Numbered from the stretch's first letter, positions 10,746 through 21,885 are shown. The stretch is 64,000 nucleotides of DNA from Dendrolimus kikuchii (GCA_019925095.2 CM034401.1:8095838-8159837); one strand, 5' to 3'. Numbers and translations are program-made. Notes: a model not told the origin generated them from the letters alone.

Positions 10746-11454
10746 TTCCTTTATGATAAAAACTACTCTATAAATCTTAATGAAACCAAACATCGCTAAA
10801 AGTATTGTTTAAGCTCTACCACCACGAAATTTTTCAATATTTTCCAATTTATAGTTCAAAACTTAGACTCAGAATTTTATGACTCGAAGCAAATATCTGC
10901 TCTCCTATATACATAATTTATCATGACACAAATATGTACAACATATAAATAACTATAAGATAAAATCGGAAAGCACACGGACGTAGTACATAGCATACGG
11001 AGTTGTAGTAAGTTATTTAAAGACTATATTGAAAAATAGAACAAATTTAAATAAGGACTACCTAATCCTCAAAGAAAATCAGGGGCATGCTGGTGTGTCA
11101 GATACAAAGGTACCAAAACTAACATAATATAAATCTCGATACAACACATCGAAATATATTTGGTAGATAGATTTTCTAGGTTAATATCTGTCGTCAATAT
11201 ATGCAGTTCGAGACTGTGTACTTAATAGCCGATATTCAATACGAGCAGTGCCGGAGATGAACGCAGTCTGCTTACCCAGTCACTACGTAGTGAAGACGTT
11301 TAGATATTATAACCTTGCTGCTATAAGACGATGGCCAAGTAATAGGAGGAAGAGGAAATTGTAAAGAATTATGTAATAAACCTAATCACTGGTGATTTTC
11401 TGAATAAAAGCAGTCGGCGATTTGGATTCTCTTGGCTTTCGTATGACTTAGCAA
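10746..11454. other. No recognised feature
   Basis: AT-rich single-copy-looking sequence. Confidence 0.45.
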
Positions 11455-11700
11455 AGTTATATATTATCTTTCCTGTATATGTTGACTAGAAATTTCTGCG
11501 CAACTGTGCCGCGGGTCAAATCTTGGTAAGTAGCTTTATATTGCTTACATAAAACTTAATTAGGTTCTTTACATAGCTAAACTTTCAGTTAAAAATCATT
11601 TAACTGATGATGATAATCGGTTTAAAATCCGTTGTGTCCTTTAGGAGGAGGTAATATATATGGATATACAGACAGACGCGAATAGTGACTGTTTTATACT
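11455..11700 (+). mobile_element. Dispersed repeat family L
   Basis: Shares ATAAAACTTAATTAGG, a TCAGTxAAAAATCATxTAACTGATG phrase, a TTCGTTGTG-like phrase and AGGAGGAGxTAxTA..GATATACAGACAGAC with 61.14-61.45 kb. Likely a non-autonomous DNA element. Boundaries are approximate. Confidence 0.6.
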
Positions 11701-11822
11701 ATGTAATGAAGAAGATATGGAACTACAATACTTAAATAGATTAAAATTATTTATATTTGAATAATTATTGTATTGTAGTTACTATTGGTACCTAAATATA
11801 AAAAGTAGATATATAAATATTT

Positions 11823-12235
11823 AATAAGACCAGCTATATTATGGGGGTCCGAATGTTGTGCCACCAAAGTGATGGACAAAAAATGTCTCCCTCCATTCAG
11901 CCGATATAGCAATTTGGAGATATATCTGCGACAGTTTACAAAATTGCAAAGGTGACTGAAAGATTGAAATGAAGAAGAATAAAATACTAAAGTATGTAAT
12001 GAAAGAGGTAAAAGCACATGATAATATAAAGAATGTTAATCTTGAAAATTGATATAACTATATGGAACACGAGTAAAGGTAGCTCAGATAAGAGAACGCG
12101 TAAAGGACGATATGAACATTTGTGGTGTGAAAAAGAACGTATGCCAGAATAGAGATGTATGGAAGCAAGAGACATATTTATTTAAATCCAAATACTTTGA
12201 AGAAGGTAGAAAGGGAGCAAATCGTATTTTAGATT
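11823..12235 (+). pseudogene. LINE RT C-terminus, heavily decayed
   Basis: RPAILWGSECCATKVMDKKC (about 11830-11890) corresponds to the RPALLYGSECW..TK motif of RT C-termini. Beyond it the equivalents of MLRWMxGxTRMDKVRN, LRWYGHVxRR and the CVKDDM tail survive only as nucleotide similarity with frameshifts (for example AAGGACGATATGAACATTTG at about 12105). It belongs to the same lineage as the clearer copy at 21.5-21.9 kb. Confidence 0.7.
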
Positions 12236-12364
12236 AATTTTCACGAATGATTTTTTGACAAAGTTTTGATACATCTTCATCTAATCGCAGTACACTGCTA
12301 TACGTAAGTCTCCCTAAGTCTGCGCCACACACTCGAGTCCTCCTCCATTTAGTGTCTACTGCTG

Positions 12365-12620
12365 ATCTCAAATAGATCGTCGTGCTAAAGGGCGGCCGAC
12401 ACTAAGCTTACAGGGACGCGGTCTTCACTTTGGAACTCCTCTGCTTCATCGTTCATCGTTCCTGTGAAAGATATGACTGAACCATTGCCACTTCTAATTG
12501 TATGAGCAATGTTGATTACTGTATCTTTCTTATCCTCATTCGTTATGCTATCCATAAGAGACACATCTAACATAGAATGCTCTGTAGCCCGTTGAGCGAC
12601 TTGGAACTCGTGGATCATAT
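12365..12620 (-). pseudogene. LINE RT C-terminus (second lineage), decayed
   Basis: Minus-strand reading gives IHEFQVAQRATEHSMLDVSL, then TNEDKKDTVINIAHTIR and an EDRVPVSL phrase. This matches the (V/I)HKFKVAQRAMERAMLGVSL...RNEEIRRRTKV segment of another widespread insect LINE. The same lineage lies at 53.75-54.19 kb. It converges on the plus-strand fragment of a different LINE ending at 12.2 kb. Confidence 0.75.
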
Positions 12621-13185
12621 ACTTAACAAAATACTAATCGTAGGTATATATAATGCCTTTAAATATTAAAAAGAAATGCTGTGATAACAATCGCGTTAAA
12701 TGCATGCAATTGAAAATTAACGTGGCAGATTTGCGGTTGAAATAAATGTGATTACTATTGCATGCACTGCTAGTACAGTTGAATAACTTTAATGGTTCTT
12801 TGTTAAAGTTTATGCTTAATTGGACATTGATCTTAATCATTTACAATTACTAAATGTGCACATTTTTGTTAATGTTTAGCAGGTTTTTGTTAAAGAATTT
12901 TACACTAGAAAATTGAATGATGGATTACATAGGTATACGTCGTTGGGTATTATAACTTTTTAAATTCATTAATTTAATAGGTTTTTAGCATTAAAATATT
13001 TGTTATGGTCTTTTATTTCTTACTTAAAAATAATAAGTTTTTAAGTTAATATTTTATTCATACTTAAAAGTGTTTTCAATATTATATTAACCAAATATTT
13101 TTTTGTGTGTTATCTACGGTACTTTTTGTTACAGTAAAATGTCCTATGTAACATTTATAGGTTATACCAAAACATAATTGTTGTC
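12621..13185. other. No recognised feature
   Basis: AT-rich. Frames of 60-70 codons here look accidental. Confidence 0.45.
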
Positions 13186-13189
13186 TCAA

Positions 13190-13311
13190 ACAACAGAGCG
13201 CCATTCAGCCTTATTCTTACACACCTCACTTGCTTCTTTGACATTCATAGCTCTTGTCATGCACGCTCGTCTGTTCTTAAGGCTTCTGACATCACCTTCT
13301 GCTAGTACTAG
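13190..13311 (-). pseudogene. LINE tail fragment (KVDGCRSRGR lineage)
   Basis: Matches, reversed, the segment coding AEGDVRSLKNRRxCMTRxMN and VKEASEVCKNKxKWRSVV in the better copies at 28.5 and 35.2 kb. Here it lacks both the 3' microsatellite end and any upstream RT. Confidence 0.7.
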
Positions 13312-13388
13312 TAGTAGGTATACTCGTATATTATAATTTACAAATTAAATCGTTTTTAAATTAAACTCATTAAAATATTCGGGTCATC

Positions 13389-13689
13389 GCAGGCGTTCAG
13401 CAGACAGGCAGACGGCCCACTAGATGGAAAGCGGTTACTATCGCCTATGGACATTTGCAACAACAAAGGTGCTACAAATGCGCTGCTGCTCTCTTAAAGG
13501 AGACTGGAACCTGGTCACTAATGCCGGAACACAACACAAGGTTGTTATGGCGGCATACTCTAGACCAGGAGTGGTCGCCATCCAGTCGAGCAAATACTCT
13601 ACCACCTGGCTGTGGGTTGTTTAGTCGCCTCTTACGACAGGCAGCCGGGCCGCAGGAAATTGTATTCTTTCTCCGTTCCTGCACGGATG
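13389..13689 (-). mobile_element. Family A repeat, near full length
   Basis: From GCAGGCGTTCAGCAGACAGG to TTCCTGCACGGAT. Open frames on both strands here come from the repeat. The terminal ATAAAA is replaced by the start of a family C segment, so the boundary is shared or lost. Confidence 0.8.
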
Positions 13690-13812
13690 ACGCCAAAAGG
13701 AAGGTTTGCACTGAAAATCAGCGTTGTGTGGGATATTATGTATGTACAGCAATAAGCTGAGTGCAAACCTTATTTGCTGAAAATGCGGCGTACAAATTCT
13801 CAAAATATGTAC
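13690..13812 (+). mobile_element. LINE 3' UTR repeat, family C
   Basis: GCCAAAAGGAAGGTTTGCAC, AAAATCAGCGTTGTGTGGGA and GCTGAAAATGCGGCGTACAA are shared with 19.25-19.47 kb (plus) and 59.46-59.69 kb (minus). In the longer copies the segment ends with AATAAAG and a pyrimidine-rich tail, so I read it as a LINE 3' end. This copy is cut short before that tail. Confidence 0.65.
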
Positions 13813-14023
13813 GTTCATATACCACCACATAATGTTTTAGGGAAGTTTCAAGAAAATTAAATTATTCTTCCCAATCTACTTTTAACTATGAAATGAGAAA
13901 TTCTGAAAAAAGCTAGTTGGTAGAACTTAATAAATACTGACAACAAAATTACTCGTTTGAAGGAGATCGTTTCAGTTTTTGAGATAGTCAAAATAAATAG
14001 TAAAAGCAGTAGACGTTTGTCAC

Positions 14024-14194
14024 CTTAACGAGACAATGTGCAGGTCGTGGTCTGCTACGCATTTGCTCAACGTTTTTAATTTCCGCTATCTCTTTTAATT
14101 TGTGACGCGATAATACGTTTACATGCCCCAGATCACGGTACATTGCCTCTCTAAGACTCGGCCCCTTTGACTTTAATTGCAATTTTGGTAGATA
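14024..14194 (-). other. Possible host exon, unrecognised protein
   Basis: On the minus strand, an AG (after TTTATTCCAGGAT) opens 57 codons without a stop, containing SLREAMYRDLGHVNVLSRHK and KLKEIAEIKNVEQMRSRP, and ending GTTAAG followed by GTGACA. The donor is sub-optimal and a stronger acceptor just upstream would hit a stop. The charged, balanced composition differs from the AT-rich flanks. No domain recognised, and it could equally be an old transposon piece. Confidence 0.2.
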
Positions 14195-14261
14195 CTATCC
14201 TGGAATAAATGGCTTACACGGGATATACAGTACGTACAAGGTTCTTTATATTTCTAATGTC

Positions 14262-14400
14262 GACATTTTTGTCTTCCGTGATCATGGTTACTGAAAAGTG
14301 GTCAAAACGTCGAAATAAAAAAAATACAAATTAAATGCCGCGCCTAAAACTGTTAAAATGTAGTTTTAATTATTTTTAAGCTGCTTAAGATAACTTAAAT
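14262..14400 (+). mobile_element. Penelope-like terminal-repeat fragment with hairpin
   Basis: ATCATGGTTACTGAAAAGTG, GTCAAAACGTCGAAAT, then GCCTAAAACTGTTAAAATG match the terminal repeat of the Penelope-like remnant at 59.1 kb. TGGTTACT (14285-14292) pairs with AGTGGTCA (14297-14304) around GAAA with G-U pairs, followed by AAACGTCG. Confidence 0.55.
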
Positions 14401-15544
14401 TATTAGACTAAAAAAGCATGTGTCAAAGGCGTGTTGGTGATTGTTTTTGTTGTTGGCCTATTGTAATTGGTTTTTGGATAAAGATTCCTAAATAAACGTC
14501 TGTAACCACAAAAATCAATATCAAAAACTATTAATGTATCTTGTTCAAACAAATCTGTTTATTCCTTTACTTTTAACACTCTTAATTTTTTTAAAGTTTT
14601 TACTACTGCCAGAGAAACAGAAGAAACCATACCATATTTATAAATAGATCACTGTTCTCAAAAGAGATATACATAATTTGAAACAAGCGATCAAGAACAA
14701 GAGATAAACGAACATCTAAACAACGTCCCGCTTCAGATTTTATATACAGTCTGTATATAAATACGCTCTTATTCATATTGAGTTAGACTAAGTTTGTAGA
14801 CATTTTTGCTCATACGTCATTGCCTACTGCTGCTTCAGAAAGCTCAAACAAATATTTTGATATATTTAGTGACATACATTCATATAAACAGCATATCATG
14901 CCAATTTTTCATATGAGTATGTAGAAAAAATGGATGTTCACTTGCTACGATCTTTGCATCTTTCTTCATACCTTTTTCCTCTTTATACCTCTACGCGCGT
15001 AGTATATCACGGTCTAAATTCAATTAATACTGTTTTACATATGTGATATATGTGTATGACGTGTTCTTTGCTTCATACGATATCGTGTTAGAGCAATATA
15101 GGTACAGACTGTGGAATCTTGCAAGTAAATTCCATAATTATCCGTCAGCAATGCCAACAACAATTCCATAACGCACTTGGAAATTATTAATACAGCCGAG
15201 ACGCGTCGCGTGACAGGGGTATGCGTCCCCATTCTTTGCGTAGGCACGCCGACGCTCAGCTATGTCGGCTTTATTAATATTCCCCACAATATGGACTTTT
15301 TATTGTGTATTGGGATGTGTTTCTCCCTTTATTACGTATTTTGGGACACCATTATCTCTTTTCAATGTAATCGGAGCGTTTTTGTTATTGCGCAAAGGTT
15401 TTTTTATTAACGGAATATATTAATGAATTTGAATATTTTTTTAATAATAATATTATTTTTAAATTAGCTTTGGGATGGAACTGTTTTTGTTGATTAAGTA
15501 TATTTGTAGAAGATTCATTCAAAACATTCTTAGTTGTGGATATC
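14401..15544. other. No recognised feature
   Basis: AT-rich. The 70- to 78-codon frames at 15.03-15.41 kb overlap on both strands with no domain. Nothing supported. Confidence 0.45.
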
Positions 15545-15865
15545 CCTTATCGTGAACCCTTTAGTAGCCATATCATCGTATACGATGCCAAGCCAGCGTT
15601 TCTTGGACCTACCTTTTCTATCAGAGTCTGGTGGAGGGAAAAAAATGTCTGGCATAGCTAGACATTATTTTCTCACATTGCTAGCCGCTTTCCATAAAAA
15701 GTGGGCGATTGTTTTTGTTTGCACTTTTGTTTTGTTGTTTTGCACTTTATGTGCTACGTTACGGACATGAACGCTGTCATAGATGTTAGGAGGTTCTTCT
15801 ATGTGACTACGCATTCACCGAAACACATTCATCCCTATGACACGCAACAGATTCTAATATCTCTT
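15545..15865 (-). pseudogene. LINE RT C-terminus (PPPRPGRRGRPKK lineage), decayed
   Basis: Reversed, the stretch aligns over its length with the better copy at 37.35-37.77 kb: AGCGTTTCTTGGACCTACC corresponds to the RGRPKKxW segment and GGACATGAACGCTGTCAT to the downstream-of-RIRGSLHVRD region. Several frameshifts. The plus-strand 78-codon frame here is antisense to it. Confidence 0.65.
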
Positions 15866-17370
15866 ATATAATTAATTTGTTGGACAGAAATATGAAGAAC
15901 TCGAGGTCATTTCCCTGTAAATAAATTGAATAAAATTACTGCTCATGTTAAATTTTATGTTATGATTTATTCTTTATGAAATATAATTATCAGGATGATA
16001 ATAAAAATGTATATTTAGATTCTTTTTTAATATAAATTTTATTTATTTATTTAGAAAGTTTTGTTATAATTAGCGTTTTTGTCTCATAGGAATATTTATT
16101 TTCTCTTGACCTATTTGAAAGAAAAATAAAGTTATTAAATGAATTAAAGATTGTTCTATCTATTTGGAACATAATTGATAAGTCATGATAACCTATCTAT
16201 TTTTTTGCAAATATATTTTGAGAAAGCAATAAACTGAACAAACGATCCGGGAATCGGCCATCAATTTCTACTTTTATTTTCCTGCCAAGTTCACATTACA
16301 CCGCGAGGTGAAGCTACATATATCCAGACAATAGCTCACAATATATCTCCGTCTGCTGACAAGGAACACGTAATTCACGATAAGTACAGTCGTGTATCGG
16401 CTTATTTAATAAAAACGTCATGTTGGCAAATGGCGTGCGGATATTGATTAGGGTTAGGAGCGATAGATCTTATCATGTACCAAGTTGTAAGCGACGAGAG
16501 ATGTTGATCCTTCGGCTACAAGGATGCGTCATAAGAAGTGAGACAGTCTTGAAATTTTTTGTTGAGTAGAAACGAGGAATTATTTTATATGAAATAAAAA
16601 TTACTTAAATAAGTTGATGTAAGTTATTTAGAAAAATTTTTATATTAAGCAACACCAAATATAATTGTGAAGCAATAGGAGAACAAATATACTAATTAAA
16701 TGAGTCCCTTTTTATCATCTTACTGAACGTGGCAGCCTCATAATTTTGCACGACCGTATAAACTTAACGTCGCAAATTTGTAGAAGTAAAAGGAGTCAAG
16801 TACTGTATGAATTATAGTGTAAAGACTAATTAAAAATATTTTAATCCTGACGTTTTTAAAGTAATATAATCAGATGTTATTTTAACACCTATTTTATATG
16901 TAAATATTTTTTGAATTTAATTGCAAAATGTTTCCATATCCCTCATTGTGCTATTTGCAAAATTGTTTGTATACTTTAGAACACAAAAAATTGTTTTTAA
17001 AAGTTCTTTAAGATCGATTTCTTAACTATTGACAAACGCTAATAAAGTAGTAGTCAAACTTTCTAAAAATCCTTCAAATTCTAATTTTGACTTTCTTATC
17101 CGGAATATCTAATTTACTACAATGTACTACTTGAATGTTAAATCAATTGAAGCACATTAATATATAAAAATACCATAGCGTCATTATTATTAATCAAAAT
17201 AATTTCGATAATTTTGTTGGGTGTACTCTGTTATGACTGCATTGTTCTAATGAATCAAACATAATTATTGATTATTGTTTCAGTAGTAATTAAAATTAAA
17301 TTTTATTAGTAAGATGGTAACAAGGTATTTAAAAGTAAGCTTTCCTTTTTGCGGCCTATTTTATAAGTTA
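15866..17370. other. Long AT-rich single-copy-looking stretch
   Basis: No frames or known repeats. A moderately complex block at about 16.25-16.55 kb (for example GCGAGGTGAAGCTACA) stands out slightly from the AT-rich background and could hold conserved non-coding sequence. That is only an impression. Confidence 0.45.
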
Positions 17371-17560
17371 CTAGCTGTGACCGCGACTTCATTCGCGTGG
17401 ATTTTTTTTCACGGAATATTAAAAAAAAATAGAAAAACAAATTAGCCTAAGTTTCTCTTTATAACATCAGCTAGCTGCCAGTGAAAGTCTCGTCAAAATC
17501 GGTCCAGCTATTTCAGAGATTAGCCAGAATATACAGACTGAGAGACGAAAATTAAAAAAG
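17371..17560 (-). mobile_element. Helitron-like element, 3' part
   Basis: Plus strand reads CTAGCTGTGACCGCGACTTC then ATTCGCGTGG, the reverse of the CCACGCGAATGAAGTCGCGG..CTAG end. An AAAATCGGTCCAGCTATTTC phrase and an ACAGACTGAGAGACGAAAA phrase follow. The opposite end is not recognisable. Confidence 0.6.
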
Positions 17561-18154
17561 TTGATTTATTGATAATAGTACCGTATATGCATTTAGTAAA
17601 AAGCTGTTATTTTGACATTACAAACAGACACTTCAATTTTACTTGTCTGTATAGATTGTAAGATGCGTCAAATACTTAACTGAGAGTAAGTACTTAAGAG
17701 TATCGCTCATGGCCTTTGACTTAAATTAGAGACAGCCAAGGTGCAGGCGTGGTCTACTCTATCTGCAGCGCATATCGCTTGAGGCGTCGGCTTTGTAATT
17801 GATTGATTCGTCCACCCATTCACCTTCGCGTTCCCTTTTTTAACAACAGATTATGAAAATTTATTCATTTTTATGAAAATACGGTGTACCGCTATTCTAA
17901 GTGATTTATTTTCCATCCATCCATTCCATTTCCATCACAAAGAAGATTGGGTAATACTTTATTACGTTGAAAAACTATGCATAGTAAGTTAATAAAAGTA
18001 GAAGCTACTTCCTCGTTTCTTTTTTAATAGGGATTTCGTAACAATATTTAATAACATAAAGTGCGTATCAGTCCATATATCATAAAGAGTTCGTAGAGGT
18101 GAAAATGTTCACTGTTGTTGTGATCCTCACATCCCAAAAGTCTCAATGGACATT
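17561..18154. other. No recognised feature
   Basis: Mixed AT-rich DNA with a slightly GC-richer patch near 17.74-17.83 kb. Nothing supported. Confidence 0.4.
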
Positions 18155-18270
18155 GTTTTTTTTATTTCATAATTACAGCTGACAGGCAAATGGCTTATCT
18201 GATCGAATGCGTTTACCGTCGTCTATGGACATTTGCAACACCAAAGATGCTACCAATGTGCTATCGGCCT
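18155..18270 (-). mobile_element. Family A repeat, 3' fragment
   Basis: TTTTTTTTATTTCATAATTA, then AGCTGACAGGCAAATGGC and GTCTATGGACATTTGCAACA match the 3' third of family A in reverse, diverged. Confidence 0.7.
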
Positions 18271-18840
18271 CGACCCGGAGTTGAGGATTTGACCATCAAG
18301 TAATAATTGTAATTGAAATTATTTTAAAAAAATATGTAATATTATTCAGAATTTGCAACTACGTAGTCTAAGTTAGAGGGGAAGAAACATTTTTTTTATA
18401 TCAGACAAATTATATCTCACATGGCTATGTAGACTACTCATAGAGTAACAAATCAACTCTGAATTATATGTATTGTGGCCGTTCCTAATTATTTATTCAT
18501 CCCTATTTTCTACGCTTTAAAATTATGTAGCTGCATTATATAGAACACATTTTTCTGCGGAATTTCGTAAACCCAGTAATTTGTGAGAAAAATCTCTGTG
18601 ACATGCATACATAGATAGACAAAACGAACGGATATGATGATTGTGTCAGAGTTCTGTTTTACCAAAACGGATATGATACTACAAAACGATTTGCGAAATT
18701 AAAGAAAGAACATGCTGTAGTAGAATTACCTCATTTCTGTTTTATGCCCGACGATTATTAATCCTGGATGTAAATTATAGCAAGGGTCCCCAATGATTTA
18801 AAATATGAAGTGATTGTGTATTTTTGAATAAGATCGGTCC
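18271..18840. other. No recognised feature
   Basis: AT-rich spacer. Confidence 0.45.
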
Positions 18841-19140
18841 TTATCGAACTCCTTTTAAAACTCGAAAAAGGAATCTTGAACTGCGACCGTTTGTTCCAAA
18901 GACCGAGGGACCCTTTGTCGATGGTTCACAATAAAGTTCCATCCAGGAAACGGATCCGCCGTTACCTTTTATTATAATGTTGCAGCGTCCGGGTACTTCG
19001 CAGTTGGTCCCATTGTGAGCCGCATAATGGGGGCCAAGCTTTTTATTCCGCTTCAGATTTTTTAAATATACTGCTATGTACCGTAATGGCATTATGTACA
19101 CGTGAGATTCAAAATTCTTGTAAATGACAGGCATTGTCAA
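18841..19140 (-). CDS. Unrecognised 99-codon open frame, possible exon
   Basis: Minus-strand frame from 19140 to a stop at 18841, with ATG at 19134. It includes GPHYAAHNGTNCEVPGRCNI and GGSVSWMELYCEPSTKGPSV. Base composition is more GC-rich than the flanks and codon choice looks protein-like, with four cysteines. The frame opens just after a TGA, and no good splice acceptor precedes it. I do not recognise the protein. It could be a host exon, a domesticated or decayed transposon piece, or chance. Confidence 0.2.
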   Translation of the reverse strand: MTMPVIYKNFESHVYIMPLRYIAVYLKNLKRNKKLGPHYAAHNGTNCEVPGRCNIIIKGNGGSVSWMELYCEPSTKGPSVFGTNGRSSRFLFRVLKGVR

Positions 19141-19244
19141 GGCTTCTCATAAATAGATTTTCGATGTGTTCGCTAAAGTTAGAACCGATATTAGTTGAGT
19201 AGTTGATGTCATTGTAGTAAAAATTAACTGAATTTGTTTGTAGT

Positions 19245-19475
19245 TGGGTCGTTTTTGGCATTGGAAGCGAGGTTTACACTGAAAACCAGCGTTGTGTCGG
19301 ATAAAATTCCGGTACAGCAATAAGCTGAGTGAAAACTTATTTTGCTGAAAATGCGGGGTACATGTTTGATGTTTTCAAAACTTATTTCCTTTTACTCTGA
19401 TTTGTAATTAGTGTCATTATTACGTAGCTATTCTTCAAATAAAGTCCCTTTCTTACTTTCTCTTGCATGTCATGT
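19245..19475 (+). mobile_element. LINE 3' end, family C
   Basis: GGTCGTTTTTGGCATTGGAA, AGCGTTGTGTCGGATAAAAT and GCTGAAAATGCGGGGTACA match 59.46-59.69 kb reversed. It ends with CTTCAAATAAAGTCCC and a CTTTC-rich tail, consistent with a polyadenylated LINE end. Confidence 0.65.
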
Positions 19476-19804
19476 TTGCTCCAAGATATGTATGTATATT
19501 TACATAAAATTGTTCATGTCTTTAAAATTTAAAGAATCGTAGACACTTAAAATTTTTAGTATGCATTATATGTAATGCAAGAATAAATATAGACGCATGG
19601 CTTCTGAATTTATGTCTCCAGGAAATAATCCATAAAATATGTCTGGCAAAAGTTGTAGGCACCTACATTGGTTTCAAATTTCGGTTAAATAGTAATACAC
19701 ACAGACAATTGTATGATGTACTAAAACAAAACTGAATAGAAAAGGAGAAGACATTGATAAACATAGTGATTTTGTATTAAAACAAAAAAAAAGTGTGAGT
19801 CTCG

Positions 19805-19922
19805 GGACGCCCGACAGAAGTGATAACTTGCGTGAGAGAAAGGGAAGCCAGACAGACTGGCGCCGTAACGCGTTACGTAACGAAACGGTTTTACTCTCCC
19901 ATAAGAAGTTATCACTTCAAAA
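19805..19922. repeat. Inverted-repeat element with internal palindrome
   Basis: GAAGTGATAACTT (19817-19829) is perfectly complementary to AAGTTATCACTTC (19906-19918). Inside lies the 12-base palindrome CGTTACGTAACG (19871-19882) next to an extra CG. It looks MITE-like. A 77-codon frame crosses it without recognisable domain. Confidence 0.55.
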
Positions 19923-20454
19923 ATATCCTAATGAATTTGTAAATAATAATAAATATAGTGAATATTCAAGTTTTTTAATAAACCTGCTTTTAGGAAAATT
20001 TACTGTTCTACACTTCTTTCAAGAATAAAAGCCTTGTAACATGACATTAACAAATACCTTTAATATAAAACGACATAATGTGCAGAGACCATTCCGGCCG
20101 CGAACGTGCATGCAAATAGTGCCGTAATTATATTTTATAACCAAGAGCTCACCTGCACACGTTGCTGTGGAACACTTGCTAAACGAGGACATTTCGTTTT
20201 TCCTGGATTATAAAATAGTTAAAGATACTTTATTATAATGGATTTAAAAGGTTTATATAAACTACAATTATAAACATCGTTCAAAATTGTTACTAATACT
20301 TTCTCAATAGTAAATTTAATAATAGATGACGCTACGCTTGGTAACCTAAGGTCAAGCATATTAAACATTAAGCAAATGGCAAAAAGTATTACGACATACA
20401 CCCACCCTTTAATCATTATCATTCTAACTTTACAGCCTATCTATATCTGGATTA
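19923..20454. other. No recognised feature
   Basis: AT-rich with a small GC-richer patch at 20.09-20.16 kb. Nothing supported. Confidence 0.4.
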
Positions 20455-20682
20455 TTTGCTTTGGAGCCCGGGGTGCGTTTTATCTATTTTATCCAGATCT
20501 TTAAAGGCCTGTGTGGGTTTGTGGATTAAGCCTTTTCCGGCAAATTTCGTAAACGAACTTTTTTGGTTATTTGTTATGGTATGGATGTCGTGGAACGGCC
20601 CCAGAGTGGCTTATTGTATATTAGCCATAACACAAGCGTAAGTTGCTTAACTTGAAGATATGCAATGTGTGTGTTAGCCCGC
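20455..20682 (+). mobile_element. SINE family D
   Basis: GTGTGGGTTTGTGGATTAAG (head region), then CCGGCAAATTTCGTAAACGA, CGGCCCCAGAGTGGC and CATAACACAAGCGTAAGTTG match the copies at 22.7 (reversed) and 33.5-33.97 kb. The tRNA-like head is diverged. Confidence 0.65.
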
Positions 20683-21327
20683 CGTTCTTCTTCTTTTGAC
20701 TTTCTATGCATCATTGCGACGCCGTTGGCACTCATATCGTACCTATATTATCATCCATAATATTATCAATATTCCAAAAGAACCTTTCTGAATGCAGTGA
20801 TTTAAATTTTAGACATCAGCATCGTACAGTGGAGCACCTAAATCTTACTCAAATCCTAAACTACTGCAGCGCTACTTTACTTACGGTTATGATTTTAAGA
20901 ATAAATTCGTCAGCAATAGCCATGCTTAAACTAAAGCGAGGTTGTAAAACAGTATTTGAAATGTTTGGCAGAACGTTACCACCATCATAAATTGAGGGTA
21001 TTGAGGGTATTTTATGTTTATTGAAATTGTTCAAAGTGCTTTCCAAATAAAATACACCCACATATAACCATTCAATCTACATTTCCGGAACTAATAACAT
21101 TAACAGAATGGTCATATTCGTTGCCATCAACAGTTTCAAGTGAAAAGTGGCAAACGGCCCAAACTTCCATATAAAAAGCTAATAAACAAAATGCTTTTTA
21201 ACACTTGGCTTGACAATCGGCTGTTTGTCGCCGCACCCACGACATAATAGCCAATTGTATAAGTCACGAAGGTGTGGCTTTTCAACTGTAATTCAATTAA
21301 GGCAGTTTAGTGTTAAAATATCAGCGC
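20683..21327. other. No recognised feature
   Basis: The 94-codon plus-strand frame at 20706-20990 has no domain I recognise. Otherwise AT-rich. Confidence 0.4.
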
Positions 21328-21480
21328 ATAAACCTTCCACTGCTGGACTCGGACCTCTCTATTTGTAGTATTCTGGATGGTATAACCATCACGCTTCATC
21401 ATAGGTGAATGGATGGGTTTCAGATATTGCTTATTTCGATGAGCATAATTATGTACCCATGACGATTCTCTTAACCGGTC
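21328..21480 (-). mobile_element. Probable SINE family B-related fragment
   Basis: AACCTTCCACTGCTGGACTC then GGACCTCTC resembles the reversed 3' end of family B (CATCTCACTGCTGGGCTCGG). The rest is diverged. Confidence 0.4.
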
Positions 21481-21885
21481 ACGTTATACGGGTTCGAATG
21501 TTGGACCACTAAAGTGATACATCACAAACGTTTCCACTTAGCTGAGATAAGTATGTTGAGATGGATGTATGGTGTTATAAGAATGAATAAGGTGAGAAAT
21601 GAGGACATAAGAGGATCTTTGAAAGTTACTTCCGTGACTGAAAACTTATGAGGAAAAAAATTAAGGTGGTAAGGGCATGTAATGAGGAGAGATGAGACTC
21701 ACGTGACAAAAAGAATATTGAACTGCAAGATGGGTTTAAATGTAAATATTAACCAAAAAAGAGATGGATGGATTGTGTGAAGAATGAGATGATGATTTGT
21801 GGTATGACAGAGAACATATACCATAATAGAGGATTGCGAAAGGAAAAGACATTGTGCCGACTCCAAATAATTAGGAGAAGGTGAA
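21481..21885 (+). pseudogene. LINE RT C-terminus with several family motifs
   Basis: Successive, partly frameshifted phrases are readable: a GSNVGPLK-like phrase, AEISMLRWMYGVIRMNKVRN then EDIRGSLKVTSVTENL (about 21540-21648), an LRWxGHVMRRDETHVTKRIL phrase (about 21662-21720), and a tail corresponding to KKRWMDCVKDDM. This is the standard end of an insect RTE-like LINE polyprotein. Internal stops at the L-x-G position and in the tail show it is dead. Confidence 0.8.

Noticed and set aside
13472..13830. Overlapping frames of 69-101 codons
   Set aside because: Derived from the family A/family C composite.
15534..15770. 78-codon plus-strand frame with hydrophobic C-terminus
   Set aside because: Antisense to a decayed LINE RT tail; the hydrophobic run is T-rich antisense sequence.
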